Translations under genes and position numbers: made by a program
Shown here: positions 18,122 to 26,166 of the stretch, in pieces
Numbering within the stretch: the stretch's first letter is position 1
Layout: each line of letters begins with the position of its first letter
The notes under the pieces: model-generated
What the model saw: the letters and a program-made list of their open reading frames with translations, nothing else
Told to the model about the DNA's origin: nothing
Database searches by the model: none
Assembly: GCA_032334055.1 (NCBI GenBank)
Contig: JAUOZS010000001.1
Span: 434,001 to 498,000, forward strand
Direction of reading: 5' to 3'
DNA: 64,000 bases
DNA from: Selenomonadales bacterium 4137-cl
GTDB taxonomy: Bacteria; Bacillota; Negativicutes; Sporomusales; UBA7701

Positions 18122-19449
18122 TTATGGACAAGCCTGCCGTGGCCGGTTTCCTGGACATGGGCCTCGGCAAGTCGGTCAGCACGCTGACGGCCATTGCCGA
18201 ACTGCTGCACAACTGCTTCGAGGTTGAGCGCGTCCTGGTCATCGCGCCGCTACGGGTGGCGAAGTACACCTGGCAGGACGAAATCGAAAAGTGGGACCAC
18301 ACGTCCTACCTTAAGCTATCAAAGATTCTAGGCACCGAAAAGCAGCGCATCGCGGCGCTGAAAACTAACGCCGACATTTGGGTGATCAACCGCGAAAACG
18401 TGACCTGGTTGGTGAAATACTTTGGTAGCCGCTGGCCGTTCGATATGGTGGTCATCGACGAAAGTTCGTCATTCAAGTCCCACAAGGCCCAGCGTTTCAA
18501 AGCTCTCCGGAAAGTCCGGCCGCTTATAAAGCGGATCGTCGAGCTGACCGGCACGCCGGCGCCGAACAATCTCCTGGACCTGTGGCCACAGATTTACCTT
18601 CTGGACCGGGGCGAACGCCTGGGCCGCACCATCACCGCCTATCGCGACAGTTATTTTGAGCCAGACAAGCGAAACGGCCACATCGTCTATTCGTGGCGGC
18701 CGAAGCCCGGAGCCGAGGAGGCCATTTACGCCAAGATTGCGGACATCTGCGTCAGCATGAAGGCCAAGGATTGGCTTCAGCTGCCGCCTCGGATCGACAA
18801 CGTCATCAAGGTGTCGCTGGAACCGGCCATCAAAAAGTTGTATAAGCAGTTGGAGCGCGATCTCCTGTTGCCCTACGCCGGCGGCGATGTCATCGCTGTC
18901 CAGGCGGCCGACCTGTCCAATAAACTGCTGCAGCTGGCGAACGGTGCCATCTACGATGAAAATAAAGCGGTCCGCGTCATCCACGATTCCAAGCTGGATG
19001 CGCTGGAGGAAATCATCGAGGCGTCGGCCAACGGCAACCCGGTCATGGTGTTCTATTGGTATAAGCACGACCTGACCCGGCTACAGCAGCGGTTCCCGCA
19101 CGCCCGCACCCTGGACAGCACAAAGGATGTGAAGGCATGGAATTCTGGAAAGATACCGCTGCTGCTTGTGCATCCGGCCTCCGCCGGGCACGGTCTAAAC
19201 TTGCAGGCTGGCGGGAATATCATCGTATGGTTCGGCCTGACCTGGTCGCTGGAGCTGTACGAACAGGCGAACGCGAGGCTGGACCGGCAGGGTCAGACAA
19301 AGTCTGTCATTGTCCACCATCTTGTCGCCGCCGGCACAGTCGATGAAGATGTGATGAAAGCGTTACAAAATAAAGCCACCGGGCAAGACGCCCTAATGGC
19401 CGCCGTCCGATCGCGGATCTGCGAGGTTCAGAAAATAAAGGCTGCCTAA
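18076..19449 (+). CDS. SNF2-family DEAD/H helicase
   Basis: Superfamily 2 ATPase of 457 residues. Motif I is MGLGKS (residues 28-33), motif II DESSSFK (D128-E129), motif III TGTPAPN, and motifs V-VI are HPASAGHGLNLQ and EQANARLDRQGQ. These cover both RecA-like lobes, so the enzyme looks complete. Phage SNF2 proteins are thought to remodel DNA-protein complexes or branch-migrate during replication and recombination. TTG start at 18076, GGAG upstream, overlapping the VRR-NUC gene by 46 nt. Confidence 0.9.
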   Translation: MQYTPHVYQDHFSELIMDKPAVAGFLDMGLGKSVSTLTAIAELLHNCFEVERVLVIAPLRVAKYTWQDEIEKWDHTSYLKLSKILGTEKQRIAALKTNADIWVINRENVTWLVKYFGSRWPFDMVVIDESSSFKSHKAQRFKALRKVRPLIKRIVELTGTPAPNNLLDLWPQIYLLDRGERLGRTITAYRDSYFEPDKRNGHIVYSWRPKPGAEEAIYAKIADICVSMKAKDWLQLPPRIDNVIKVSLEPAIKKLYKQLERDLLLPYAGGDVIAVQAADLSNKLLQLANGAIYDENKAVRVIHDSKLDALEEIIEASANGNPVMVFYWYKHDLTRLQQRFPHARTLDSTKDVKAWNSGKIPLLLVHPASAGHGLNLQAGGNIIVWFGLTWSLELYEQANARLDRQGQTKSVIVHHLVAAGTVDEDVMKALQNKATGQDALMAAVRSRICEVQKIKAA

Positions 19450-19466
19450 CGGGGGAGGACGCACTA

Positions 19467-19637
19467 ATGAACATGCTACCTGTCAACAAAGAATGGGACC
19501 GGCGCATCCGGTGGGCAGACAAGCAGCGGCCGGCACAGAAGCAAAAACCCAAGGGAGGGGACAAAGGTTGCTTGACTACGCTGGCCAGAACCGCTGCGCC
19601 ACAAAGTGGCTCTTGGAATATCCGGAAAGAAGGCTAG
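19467..19637 (+). CDS. Possible small basic phage protein (56 aa)
   Basis: Open frame of 56 residues with an excellent RBS (GGGGGAGGA, 7 nt before ATG 19467). The peptide is basic and rich in Lys, Gln, Arg (WDRRIRWADKQRPAQKQKPK). It starts 17 nt after the helicase gene but overlaps the following gene by 70 nt in another frame, so its 3' half may be chance. No family recognised. Confidence 0.4.
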   Translation: MNMLPVNKEWDRRIRWADKQRPAQKQKPKGGDKGCLTTLARTAAPQSGSWNIRKEG

Positions 19638-20056
19638 ACTTCCTGGACCGTATGGGGGAGTTCACCGCGTTGTCGGCCACTAAACTGACTGGGATGCCAA
19701 TGGGCACCGATGTCGGCCGGCCGGTCGAGAGCCTGGGCCTGTCCCTGGCACGGCTGGAAGACACACGGCTCTGGATTACCACCATTGAAGACACCGAAAA
19801 AAGCCTGGGGGAGAAGAAGCTCGCTTTCCTCAATGTCCGGCGCTGGGTCCACCGACAGCAGCAGGAGGTCGGCAACACCGAGAAGGGACGGCCGGGCTGG
19901 GTGGACGAGTCCCAGGCACGGTATGCCGATTGGTTCTACCGGCGGTATGGCCGGGCTAACTGCCCGGACCCGAAGACCATGACGCGGTGGTGGGATGAGA
20001 TCGTGAACGTCGCCGTCCGGATCGCGATCGCTCGCGGCTGTTCTTTCCAGAAATAA
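19568..20056 (+). CDS. Unknown phage protein at end of early module (162 aa)
   Basis: Unrecognised protein of 162 residues, mostly helical, with conserved-looking aromatic segments (CATKWLLEYPERRLDFLDR and DWFYRRYGR) and a basic C-terminus. Start TTG 19568 is chosen for GGGAGGGGA 7 nt upstream. It is the last early gene before a terminator and the packaging genes. ArpU/RinA-type late activators occupy this place in many Firmicutes phages, so a late regulator is possible, but no helix-turn-helix is evident. Function open. Confidence 0.6.
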   Translation: MLDYAGQNRCATKWLLEYPERRLDFLDRMGEFTALSATKLTGMPMGTDVGRPVESLGLSLARLEDTRLWITTIEDTEKSLGEKKLAFLNVRRWVHRQQQEVGNTEKGRPGWVDESQARYADWFYRRYGRANCPDPKTMTRWWDEIVNVAVRIAIARGCSFQK

Positions 20057-20087
20057 TAAAACACCACCCCAAAATACGACATTTCCG

Positions 20088-20096
20088 TGATAATAT
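20088..20096 (+). promoter_or_regulatory. Extended -10 promoter candidate before the late module
   Basis: TG-A-TAATAT (TG at 20088, box 20091-20096) is a good extended -10. No -35 is obvious, which suggests dependence on an activator. A terminator lies about 50 nt downstream, so the transcript would be a short leader unless antiterminated. Confidence 0.45.
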
Positions 20097-20146
20097 GTTA
20101 TCGAGCACCATGGCCACCAGGGCCTACCAGGTGAAAAAAATTATTG

Positions 20147-20176
20147 AACCGCCGACTTTTGTTCGGCGGTTTTTTT
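20147..20176 (+). terminator. Intrinsic terminator at early/late boundary
   Basis: AACCGCCGA (20147-20155) pairs fully with TCGGCGGTT (20163-20171), loop of 7 nt, T-run to 20176. It separates early from late genes. Confidence 0.85.
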
Positions 20177-20192
20177 ATTGGAGGTGTACATC

Positions 20193-20381
20193 GTGAAGAA
20201 TGGATGTGATTATTTCAAGCCTGCGCGGGACGATATCGTAAATTGTCCAAGCTGCATCCACTGGCTGCCCGAGCGGGAACGCTGCGCTATTGAAAGAAAA
20301 GTCCTGCAAAACAATAAGACCGCACTGGTCCATGAGCCTGTTCCTCCGGGCAGCGGCGGGCGTCGGCGTTTCCTCCGGTGA
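20193..20381 (+). CDS. Small Cys-rich phage protein (62 aa)
   Basis: Short protein of 62 residues from GTG 20193 (GGAGG 8 nt upstream). Cys residues C5, C18, C21 and C31 (NCPSCIHWL, RERCAIE) could form a zinc site; the C-terminus is basic (GGRRRFLR). It is the first gene behind the early/late terminator. Not a family I can name. Small zinc proteins in this position may be regulatory, but this is not shown by the sequence. Confidence 0.55.
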   Translation: MKNGCDYFKPARDDIVNCPSCIHWLPERERCAIERKVLQNNKTALVHEPVPPGSGGRRRFLR

Positions 20382-20390
20382 GTACCCCCC

Positions 20391-20450
20391 GGGTCGACCG
20401 GCGACCGGCTGCCAAAGCCGGACCGGAGGTGGGCCTCAAATTTTGCGCGT
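20391..20450. other. Candidate cos packaging region
   Basis: Gene-free, C/G-rich stretch upstream of the packaging genes, with a CCCCCCGGG run, the palindrome GGTCGACC and the hairpin CCGGCT-gcca-(A)AGCCGG, followed by AT-rich DNA. Terminase with an adjacent HNH gene suggests a cos phage, and cos usually lies near here. No cut site can be proven by eye. Confidence 0.3.
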
Positions 20451-20489
20451 GAATTTTATTTACGGTTTTTTGGAAAGGCGGGCGCCGAT

Positions 20490-21872
20490 GTGGCCGAACT
20501 TAAAATAATTTATAAAAACATTTCCGAGGTTTTCCCATACATAAACAATCCGCGAAACAATGAGAAAGGCGTCGACAAAGTTGCCGCCAGTATCAAAGAA
20601 TTCGGGTTCAAAGTGCCGATCATCATCGACGGTGCTGGTTGCATCGTGGCGGGCCACACCCGCATCCTGGCTGCTCAGAAGCTCGGCATCGAGCAGATTC
20701 CTTGCGTGGTGGCCGACGATTTAACCGAGGCCCAGGTCAAGGCGTTCCGGATCGCCGACAATAAGGTGGCGGAATTCTCCACCTGGGACGAGGGTTTGCT
20801 GCTCCAGGAGTTCGAGGCGCTCCGCGAGATGGATTTCGATGTCAGTTTGACCGGCTTCGACCTGGCGGATGTGGAACTGATCGAGCAAGAGAACGGTGCC
20901 GGCGGCGAAAAGGGCGATGACGACAACTTCGACATGTCCGATGAGCTGGAGAAAATCGTCGAGCCGGCCACGCAGCCGGGCGATGTTTACGTTCTCGGGG
21001 CGCACAGGCTGCTCTGTGGCGATGCGACGAAGCTAGAAGACGCTAAGAAACTGATGGACGGTGCCCTGGCGGATATGATCTTCACCGATCCTCCGTACAA
21101 CGTGGCCTACGAAGGCGGCACGGCCGACAAGCTGACCATTATGAATGATTCGATGTCCGATGCCAACTTTTACCAGTTCTTAAAAGACGCTTACACGACA
21201 ATGCTCGCGGTCGCCAAACCTGGCGCCGCGATTTATGTTTGTCACGCCGATTCCGAGGGCCTCAATTTCCGGAAGGCGATGATCGACGCCGGCTGGCTAG
21301 TTAAGCAGTGCTTGATCTGGGTCAAGAACACTTTTGTTTTGGGCCGGCAGGACTACCAATGGAAACATGAGCCAATTCTTTATGGTTGGAAGCCCGGCGA
21401 CGCTCACTACTTCAATGGCGGACGAAAGCAATCCACAGTAATCGACGACATCGCCGGCATCACGGTCCAGCCGGACGGCGACGGCTACATAATTTCCTTC
21501 GCGAGCGGGCTGGCCAGCACCAGCATCCGGGTCCCGAGCTACGAGGTGCTGTTCGCGGGCCTCGATGACGAAACCACCACCTGGCGGATCGAGAAGCCGT
21601 CCAGGAACGCAGACCACCCGACGATGAAGCCGGTCGCGCTCTGCGCTCGGGCCATCAAAAACTCCAGCAAGCTGGGCGGTATTGTGGTCGATCTGTTCGG
21701 CGGCTCTGGTTCGACGCTCATCGCGTGCGAGGAAACGGGACGGGTGTGCTACACATCAGAGCTGGACCCGAAATATTGCGACGTCATCGTCGCCCGCTGG
21801 GAACAGTTGACCGGAAAGAAGGCGATGCGGATTGCAGCAAAAAAAGCTAAACCTAAACGAGCAGGCGGCTGA
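20490..21872 (+). CDS. ParB-like domain fused to N6-adenine DNA methyltransferase
   Basis: Two-domain protein of 460 residues. Residues 1-130 form a ParB/Srx nuclease-like domain (NNPRNNEKGVDKVAASIKEFG, GAGCIVAGHTRILAAQKLG). The C-terminal part is a beta-class adenine/N4-cytosine methyltransferase with the catalytic motif DPPYN (D200) before the SAM-binding motif LFGGSGST (near 402-408), plus the HPTMKP segment. Such fusions are widespread in phages beside the terminase genes and probably protect DNA from host restriction or mark it for packaging. GTG start 20490. It overlaps the small terminase gene by 41 nt. Confidence 0.9.
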   Translation: MAELKIIYKNISEVFPYINNPRNNEKGVDKVAASIKEFGFKVPIIIDGAGCIVAGHTRILAAQKLGIEQIPCVVADDLTEAQVKAFRIADNKVAEFSTWDEGLLLQEFEALREMDFDVSLTGFDLADVELIEQENGAGGEKGDDDNFDMSDELEKIVEPATQPGDVYVLGAHRLLCGDATKLEDAKKLMDGALADMIFTDPPYNVAYEGGTADKLTIMNDSMSDANFYQFLKDAYTTMLAVAKPGAAIYVCHADSEGLNFRKAMIDAGWLVKQCLIWVKNTFVLGRQDYQWKHEPILYGWKPGDAHYFNGGRKQSTVIDDIAGITVQPDGDGYIISFASGLASTSIRVPSYEVLFAGLDDETTTWRIEKPSRNADHPTMKPVALCARAIKNSSKLGGIVVDLFGGSGSTLIACEETGRVCYTSELDPKYCDVIVARWEQLTGKKAMRIAAKKAKPKRAGG

Positions 21873-22185
21873 GATTCTGCGGATCGCCGAAAAACACGGC
21901 GTCGAGCAGAATTTCTTCTTTATAACCACCTTCAAACGCTACCAGGTCCAGCTCAAGATTTTAAACGAGTTGGAAAAAACGATCAACGAGGACGGTGTGC
22001 TGGTCACTAAACAGTACATCAAAGGCCGGGAAAATGTTTACTCCCATCCGGCCATCGCCGACTACAACAAAACGGTGGACAGCTCGAACCGGACCGTGGC
22101 CACGCTGGTTAAAATCATCACCACGCTGCGGCACGGCGACAAAGAAGAAGAGGACGAGCTGCTCACGTTCCTGCGTAGGCACTAG
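21832..22185 (+). CDS. Small terminase subunit, P27 family
   Basis: Protein of 117 residues matching the P27-type small terminase: helical, with YQVQLKILNELEKTINEDG and the conserved closing helix VDSSNRTVATLVKIITTL. It would bind the packaging site and present DNA to the large subunit. TTG start at 21832 lies inside the methyltransferase gene. The large subunit follows within 10 nt, the standard order for HK97-like packaging modules. Confidence 0.82.
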   Translation: MQQKKLNLNEQAAEILRIAEKHGVEQNFFFITTFKRYQVQLKILNELEKTINEDGVLVTKQYIKGRENVYSHPAIADYNKTVDSSNRTVATLVKIITTLRHGDKEEEDELLTFLRRH

Positions 22186-22194
22186 GTGGCCGCC

Positions 22195-23868
22195 ATGAGC
22201 TACTTGGAGGAATACACCAGGAAGGTTCTTTCTGGCGAGATCGTCGCCTGCCGGCGGATTAAACAGGTCTGCACGATGCTGCTGGATAAGCTGGTCCACC
22301 CGGAAAAATACGACCCTTGGGTCTTCGATGAAAAGCTGACCGAAAAACCCATCGACTTCATCGAAACCTTTTGCAAGCAGGCCCAGGGAAAGATGGGCAC
22401 ACCGATCCGGCTGGAACTGTTCCAGAAGGCGAAGTTCCAGGCCATCTTCGGCTTCGTCCATAAGGACACCGGGTTCCGTCAGTACAACGAGTGCCTGACG
22501 ATCGAGGGCCGGAAGAACGGAAAATCGTCCGAATCGGCCGCGGTCAACCTATACCTCTTGATGGGCGACGGCGAGGGCGCGCCGGAAATCTACAATATCG
22601 CCACCATGCTCGATCAGGCCAAGATCGGCTGGGAGTACGCCTATAAAATGGTCAAACAGTCGCCGGTCCTCCGGAAGCATATCCGGAAAAGGATCAGCGA
22701 CCTCTATTTTCCCCACAACATGGGGATTATCAAGCCCCTGGCCTCCAATTCGAACAGCCTGGACGGCCTGAACGCCCACGGAGTCACGATTGACGAGTTG
22801 TCGGCCATCAAGAACCGCGATATTTACGACTTGATGAAACAATCCATGTCGGCCCGCCAGCAGCCGCTGCTCTTTTGCATCACAACCAACGGCTTTGTCC
22901 GAGACGGCATTTTTGATGCACAGTACGATTACGCCTGCGCCGTCCTGGACGGCAAGGTCAAGGATGAGCGGTTCCTGCCGTTCATCTATGAACTGGACGA
23001 CAGGAAGGAATGGGACAAAGAGGATTGCTGGATAAAAGCAAATCCAGGTTTAGGTTCTATCAAATCAATTTCCTTTTTGCGCGATTGCGTCGCCAAGGCC
23101 AAGAATGACCCGGCGTTCAAGCCGACGGTCATGGTCAAGGACTTCAACATGAAAGAGAATGCTAATTCGGCCTGGCTCACCTGGGATGAAATCAACAACC
23201 AGGAGGAGTTCGACTTCCGGAGCTTGGGTTTCCGCTATGGCATCGGCGGATTCGACGCGTCCGAGACGACGGACCTGACGGCTGCCAAGGCGCTCTGTAT
23301 GAGGCCGGGCGACGACAAGATTTACGTTAAATCCATGTACTGGATTCCGGAGGAAGTGCTTCGCAAGATTGACGCCGACGGCAACCGGCGCGAGCGCGAC
23401 AACGTGCCGTACCTGCTCTGGGAACAACAGGGCCTGCTGCGGACGACGCCGGGAAATAAGATCGATAAACGTTGCATTCTGGAATGGTTCAAGGCGCTAA
23501 GGGACGAGGACGACCTGTATATTCTCTGGATCGGCTACGACCCCTGGCACATCGAGGAAGCGTTGCTGAACGAGTTTATTGGCGAGTTCGGTAAGGACAG
23601 TATGATTAAAATCCGGCAGGGGGTTCAGACCTTGAGCTATCCGATGAAGTCGCTGAAAGGCGACCTGGCCGCGAAGAAGATTGTCTTCAATAAAAATCCG
23701 ATTGACATGTGGAACCTCTCGAACCTGGAAATCCGGACGGATATCAATGGCAACATCCAGCCGGTGAAGGGTATTGACAACCGCCGACGTATCGACGGCG
23801 CCATGGCGCTGATCGACGCCTATATCGTCCTCCAGGACAAGATGGACGAATACAGCAATCTGATCTGA
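22195..23868 (+). CDS. Large terminase subunit
   Basis: DNA packaging motor of 557 residues (Terminase_1 type). The ATPase half shows the deviant Walker A EGRKNGKSSES near residues 104-114, and the Walker B-like VTIDELSAIKN. The nuclease half has GIGGFDASETTDLTA, WIGYDPWH and a C-terminal metal-binding Asp region (RRIDGAMALIDA). It cuts concatemers and fills proheads, working with the P27-type small subunit and the HNH protein next door. ATG 22195 is used; GTG 22186 is an alternative three codons upstream. Confidence 0.95.
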   Translation: MSYLEEYTRKVLSGEIVACRRIKQVCTMLLDKLVHPEKYDPWVFDEKLTEKPIDFIETFCKQAQGKMGTPIRLELFQKAKFQAIFGFVHKDTGFRQYNECLTIEGRKNGKSSESAAVNLYLLMGDGEGAPEIYNIATMLDQAKIGWEYAYKMVKQSPVLRKHIRKRISDLYFPHNMGIIKPLASNSNSLDGLNAHGVTIDELSAIKNRDIYDLMKQSMSARQQPLLFCITTNGFVRDGIFDAQYDYACAVLDGKVKDERFLPFIYELDDRKEWDKEDCWIKANPGLGSIKSISFLRDCVAKAKNDPAFKPTVMVKDFNMKENANSAWLTWDEINNQEEFDFRSLGFRYGIGGFDASETTDLTAAKALCMRPGDDKIYVKSMYWIPEEVLRKIDADGNRRERDNVPYLLWEQQGLLRTTPGNKIDKRCILEWFKALRDEDDLYILWIGYDPWHIEEALLNEFIGEFGKDSMIKIRQGVQTLSYPMKSLKGDLAAKKIVFNKNPIDMWNLSNLEIRTDINGNIQPVKGIDNRRRIDGAMALIDAYIVLQDKMDEYSNLI

Positions 23869-23876
23869 GGTGGGCC

Positions 23877-24176
23877 GTGGCGCAAGATTTTGCTAAAGCA
23901 TTTTACAGGTCAGCGGCCTGGCTGAAATGCCGCGCGGCCTACATCGCTTCGGTTTTCTACTGCTGCGAGCTGTGCCATGAGCCGGTCGGCACCGGCGGGA
24001 TTCTCCACCACAAAATCCTGCTGACGCCCGAGAACATAAACGACCCGGCCGTCACGCTTAACTGGGATTGCCTGGAGTACCTGTGCCAGCGGTGTCACAA
24101 TGAAACCCACGGGGACAACCTTCCGGTTCGGGAGGGGGTCCGATTCGACGAACAAGGCAATCTGGTTAGGGGGTGA
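23877..24176 (+). CDS. HNH endonuclease (packaging-associated)
   Basis: HNH nuclease of 99 residues. A zinc-type pair CCELC and CQRCHNETH brackets the HNH core (GILHHKI, NWDCLEYLCQRCHNETHG). In HK97-like phages the HNH protein next to terminase is required for cos cleavage, which fits the position directly after the large subunit. GTG start at 23877, 8 nt after the terminase stop. Only 4 nt separate it from the portal gene start. Confidence 0.9.
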   Translation: MAQDFAKAFYRSAAWLKCRAAYIASVFYCCELCHEPVGTGGILHHKILLTPENINDPAVTLNWDCLEYLCQRCHNETHGDNLPVREGVRFDEQGNLVRG

Positions 24177-24180
24177 AAAC

Positions 24181-25464
24181 TTGGAGTTTAGGAATATGTT
24201 CAACGCCGTTTTTGGCGATAAAAAGCCGCCGGTCAACGTGACCCAGTACCAGTTCCTGAACGACTACGCGCCGTTCTTCTCGTCCGTCAGCGGCAATTTT
24301 TACGACAACGACGTGGTCAGGACCTGCATCGACGCGATCGCCCGAAACGCGGCGAAGCTGAAGCCTAAACACATCAGGCGGGCCAACGGCCGGATCGCCA
24401 CGGTGGCCGACGATCTGCAATGGCTCCTGGAGGTCCGGCCCAACCCATATATGTCCGCATACGATTTTCTCTACAAAGTGGTCAGCCAGCTCTACACCAA
24501 CAACAATTCCTTCATATATATCCACCTCGATACGCTTGGCAAAATAACCGGCCTGTTCCCGCTGTCGTATTCCTCGATTGAGTTCGTGGAATATCAGGGG
24601 GAACTGTACTGCCGGTTTTATTTTTTGGGCGGCTTTAAGATGACGGTGCCGTACACGGAGCTGATCCATCTGCGGCGCCATTTCAATGGCGACGACATCT
24701 TCGGGGAGAGCAACCAGAAGCCTTTCAAGCCGACGCTGTCGCTGATCCAGACGGTCAACGAGGGGATTATCAACGCGATAAAATCCAGCGCCCGGCTGCG
24801 GGGCTTCCTGAAATTCACCCAGACGCTCCGGCCGGAGGACTTGAAGGCACAGCGGGACAAGTTCGTCGCCGACTACCTGTCCGTCAATAACGACGGCGGC
24901 ATTGGCGCCGTGGACGCCAAGGCCGACTTCACGCCGGTGGAAATGAACAGCAAAATGGTCGACGACAAGCAGATGGCGGTGATCCGCGACAACGCCTACC
25001 GCTACTTCGGCGTGAGCGAGAACATCATCAAGGCCGATTATACCGAGGACCAATGGAACGCCTTCTATGAGAGCGTTTTGGAACCCATCGCCATTCAGCT
25101 CTCGCTGGAGTTCACCGAAAAGTGCTTCTCCGACCGGGAGAAGGGGTTCGGCAACGAGATAGTTTTCGAGGCGAACCGGCTGCAGTACGCCAGCAACCAG
25201 ACCAAGATTAACCTGTTGCAGTATCTCATGCCCATGGGCATCTTCTCCGTCAACGACGCGCTTGAAATCCTCAACATGCCTCCGGTGGAAGACGGCGACC
25301 GGAGGATTTTTTCTTTGAACTACGTCAACGCCAAGCTGGCCGACGCCTACCAGACAGGTGCGCCGGCGACAGACCAAAATCTGAACACAGGGAGTGGTGC
25401 AAATGGGGGAAAAACGACTGAAGGAAATCCGCCTGGCGGAAATGCGGGCGCTTCCGCAAGGTGA
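24181..25464 (+). CDS. Portal protein (HK97 gp3 type)
   Basis: Portal subunit of 427 residues forming the dodecameric DNA channel at one capsid vertex. It contains the family features NDVVRTCIDAIARNAAKL at the start, the LRPNP-like segment LEVRPNPYMSAYDFL, and IIKADYTEDQWNAFYESVLEPIA. The C-terminus is a Gly/Asn/Ala-rich tail. TTG 24181 is chosen for GGGGGTG just upstream. The protease gene starts inside its 3' end (62-nt overlap). Confidence 0.93.
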   Translation: MEFRNMFNAVFGDKKPPVNVTQYQFLNDYAPFFSSVSGNFYDNDVVRTCIDAIARNAAKLKPKHIRRANGRIATVADDLQWLLEVRPNPYMSAYDFLYKVVSQLYTNNNSFIYIHLDTLGKITGLFPLSYSSIEFVEYQGELYCRFYFLGGFKMTVPYTELIHLRRHFNGDDIFGESNQKPFKPTLSLIQTVNEGIINAIKSSARLRGFLKFTQTLRPEDLKAQRDKFVADYLSVNNDGGIGAVDAKADFTPVEMNSKMVDDKQMAVIRDNAYRYFGVSENIIKADYTEDQWNAFYESVLEPIAIQLSLEFTEKCFSDREKGFGNEIVFEANRLQYASNQTKINLLQYLMPMGIFSVNDALEILNMPPVEDGDRRIFSLNYVNAKLADAYQTGAPATDQNLNTGSGANGGKTTEGNPPGGNAGASAR

Positions 25465-26029
25465 TTGCCAGGAAATGGTAGTTGAAGGCTACGCCATAGT
25501 TTTCGAACAGCCGACGGTTTTATGGACCGATCCGGACACCGGGAAGGAATACAAGGAGGTTATCTCGCGAGGCTCCCTGGACGGAGTTGACCTGTCGGAC
25601 GTTCCATTTAAGTACAACCACAGCGATAATGTGATGATTATGGCGCGATCCCGGAACAAAACCCTGACGCTCATCCCGGACGATCGGGGCCTGAAGGTGA
25701 TCGCCAACCTGGCGCCCACCACCACCGGCAAAGACTTATACACGCTCATCCAGCGCGGCGACATCTCGAAGATGTCGTTTGCTTTTTATGTGGCCGACGA
25801 CGAGTACGACCGGAACACGTCGTCGCGGCGGATCAACAAGTTCGCCTGCATCGGCGACGTGTCGGCCGTGGACATGCCGGCTTATGAACAGACGTCGCTG
25901 TCGGCCAGGTCCTACTGCGAGAGGCAAAAGGCTGCGGCCGAGCTGGTGGAGCGGGAGCGGCTGGAGGCCAAGGCTCGCGAGCAACTGGCGCAACGCCGAA
26001 AGGCGCTTACAATCAGAACCTTCCTGTAA
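25403..26029 (+). CDS. HK97-type prohead protease (S78)
   Basis: Prohead maturation protease of 208 residues. The herpesvirus assemblin-like fold is suggested by EGYAIVFEQPT at the start, the His segment VPFKYNHSD, the Ser segment ISKMSFAFYVADD, and AVDMPAYEQTSLSARS. His/Ser in these positions form the catalytic pair. It would trim the capsid protein's N-terminal delta domain during maturation. ATG 25403 with GGAG 8 nt upstream. The C-terminus is a charged helix. Confidence 0.93.
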   Translation: MGEKRLKEIRLAEMRALPQGDCQEMVVEGYAIVFEQPTVLWTDPDTGKEYKEVISRGSLDGVDLSDVPFKYNHSDNVMIMARSRNKTLTLIPDDRGLKVIANLAPTTTGKDLYTLIQRGDISKMSFAFYVADDEYDRNTSSRRINKFACIGDVSAVDMPAYEQTSLSARSYCERQKAAAELVERERLEAKAREQLAQRRKALTIRTFL

Positions 26030-26033
26030 AATT

Positions 26034-26056
26034 GCGGCCGGATTGGCTGCTTTTTT
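26034..26056 (+). terminator. Weak terminator between protease and capsid
   Basis: GCGGCC (26034-26039) pairs with GGCTGC (26045-26050) with one G-T, then T6. The short stem suggests only partial termination. The rest of 26057-26166 shows no further clear signal. Confidence 0.5.
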
Positions 26057-26166
26057 AATGCCTTAACCGCGAAGCTGGAGAGCCTAGCGGGCGCCTCTGG
26101 AGAGGGCGTGGCCATTTCGTTTTCGCTTCCGTTCCAAAACAAAAAAATCTGGAGGGTAAAACCGAT

